64,000 nt of DNA from Flagellimonas yonaguniensis (GTDB lineage Bacteria; Bacteroidota; Bacteroidia; Flavobacteriales; Flavobacteriaceae): assembly GCF_029193885.1 (NCBI RefSeq), contig NZ_JARFVB010000007.1, positions 1-64,000 of the forward strand, written 5' to 3'. The notes beneath the pieces were generated by a model. It ran no database searches, was not told the DNA's origin, and worked only from the letters and a program-made list of their open reading frames with translations. The stretch's first letter is position 1. Each line of letters opens with the position of its first letter. A program made the position numbers and the translations under genes. This document shows, piece after piece, positions 63,466 through 64,000 of this stretch.

Positions 63466-64000
63466 ATGAAACCTGAAAAGAACAAGATCGTATTCATTGG
63501 ATTATTATTGGCCATTGCCATCTTTATCGTCCTCTATGCCATTTCCCTGAACAAGGAAGATGAGCAGCCTAAACTGAAGCAGCCCAAGGTACCGGAATTG
63601 AAGGATGTGCCCGAGGAGTACGGTTCCAAACTGGAGGCGGTGGATGCCATCAAGGAACAGCGGGAGATCCCCAAGCCCAGCCTGTACGGGGAAGGCCGGA
63701 TTGATTCCACCGGGACCTATGATCCCCTATTGGGGGAAAAGGAGCGGCAGCGCATCGTGGACAGCATCTATCGGGAGGGCCGCATCGATTATGGGGAGGG
63801 CACCTACCGAAAACCCCAAAGAATGATCAGGAAAAATGAAGATACCATTCCCAAAAGGTCCGATCCACCTATAGAACAGGAGCCCGAACTTGTCGATTTT
63901 TCAGAGGCCCATCGGGACTTCTTTGGCCATACCAAAACGGATACCCATACCGAACCGCCCATGGCGGTGGCGGTGGCCATGGTCAATGGGGAGCAGACGG
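63466..64000 (+). CDS. traM: TraM-family conjugation protein (VirB10-like), 3' end beyond window
   Basis: 178 codons visible, still open at 64000. A short cytoplasmic start, one membrane helix (about 8-27, IVFIGLLLAIAIFIVLYAIS) and a charged, Pro-rich periplasmic stretch with repeats of the type YGEGRID and YREGRIDYGEG. Position after traK and layout match TraM of Bacteroidota conjugative transposons, VirB10-like. Starts 11 bp after traK. Confidence 0.85.
   Translation, partial: MKPEKNKIVFIGLLLAIAIFIVLYAISLNKEDEQPKLKQPKVPELKDVPEEYGSKLEAVDAIKEQREIPKPSLYGEGRIDSTGTYDPLLGEKERQRIVDSIYREGRIDYGEGTYRKPQRMIRKNEDTIPKRSDPPIEQEPELVDFSEAHRDFFGHTKTDTHTEPPMAVAVAMVNGEQT

Larger units (their letters stand above)
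50074..64000. mobile_element. Integrative and conjugative element at tRNA-Asp (left part)
   Basis: Starts at tRNA-Asp and contains, in order, a tyrosine integrase, a five-gene low-GC cargo operon, a coiled-coil protein, an amidase and Bacteroidota-type transfer genes traE, F, G, I, J, K and M. Base composition changes sharply: one 60-base line of cargo (54001-54060) has 14 G+C, while one line of traJ (62101-62160) has 34. The far end, relaxase and coupling protein are outside the window. Confidence 0.85.

Noticed and set aside
50000-64000. Prophage
   Set aside because: No capsid, terminase, tail or lysis genes; the tra genes show it is a conjugative element.

Overview
The window looks like a chromosome segment of a marine Flavobacteriaceae bacterium (Bacteroidota), possibly Muricauda-like. 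This is inferred from gene content: a DnaQ-DnaE fusion polymerase, ribosomal protein S16 with a long Ala/Glu tail, BlaI/M56 regulatory pairs, many DUF families typical of this phylum, and several promoters of the Bacteroidota type (TTTG or TTG, 18-20 bp, TAnnTTTG). The genus is a guess; the family is fairly secure.

Layout. (1) 1-1913 is the inner edge of an integrated element. It has a ParB-like gene whose 3' end is cut by the terminal repeats of an IS21-type insertion sequence, followed by an intact tRNA-Leu(UAG). Behind that lie the 5' half of a second tRNA-Leu and a strong promoter. (2) 2000-49900 is chromosomal backbone. It carries two peptidases, PhnA, a sulfide:quinone-reductase-like flavoprotein, two separate BlaI/M56 signalling operons (8046-10441 and 18224-24206), a MutS-like ATPase, hemW, ruvC, a TonB receptor beside a His-rich protein, a complete histidine utilisation operon (hutH-hutI-hutU-hutG) divergent from a LysR gene, umuC-umuD, an FdhF-like oxidoreductase, an acyl-CoA dehydrogenase, trmN, rimM-rpsP, dnaE, trxA and a DUF58 gene. 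Short palindromic repeats with the core CTCGACTGCGCTCGAG are scattered here, one of them in frame inside hemW. (3) 50000-64000 is a second mobile element, an integrative and conjugative element (ICE) placed at tRNA-Asp(GUC). It runs from a tyrosine integrase through a low-GC cargo block (51988-56655) to the tra genes (traE, F, G, I, J, K, M), which continue past the window.

The most interesting part is the ICE cargo, a tightly coupled five-gene operon: a small HTH regulator, a C5-cytosine methyltransferase, a 707-residue protein with an N-terminal Hsp90/MORC-like GHKL ATPase and a C-terminal histidine-kinase-like module, a divergent response-regulator receiver, and a 219-residue protein with a His-Gly...Cys-Ser-Ser-Gly pattern typical of caspase-fold peptidases. 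No restriction endonuclease is visible. I read it as a candidate anti-phage or abortive-infection system in which a sensor kinase relay controls a caspase-like effector. This is an inference from motifs and operon structure and needs profile searches and experiments.

The two BlaI/M56 systems are also informative. Each has a pair of dyads lying on the promoter elements of its own operon, and the dyad sequences differ, which suggests two regulators with separate operator specificities.
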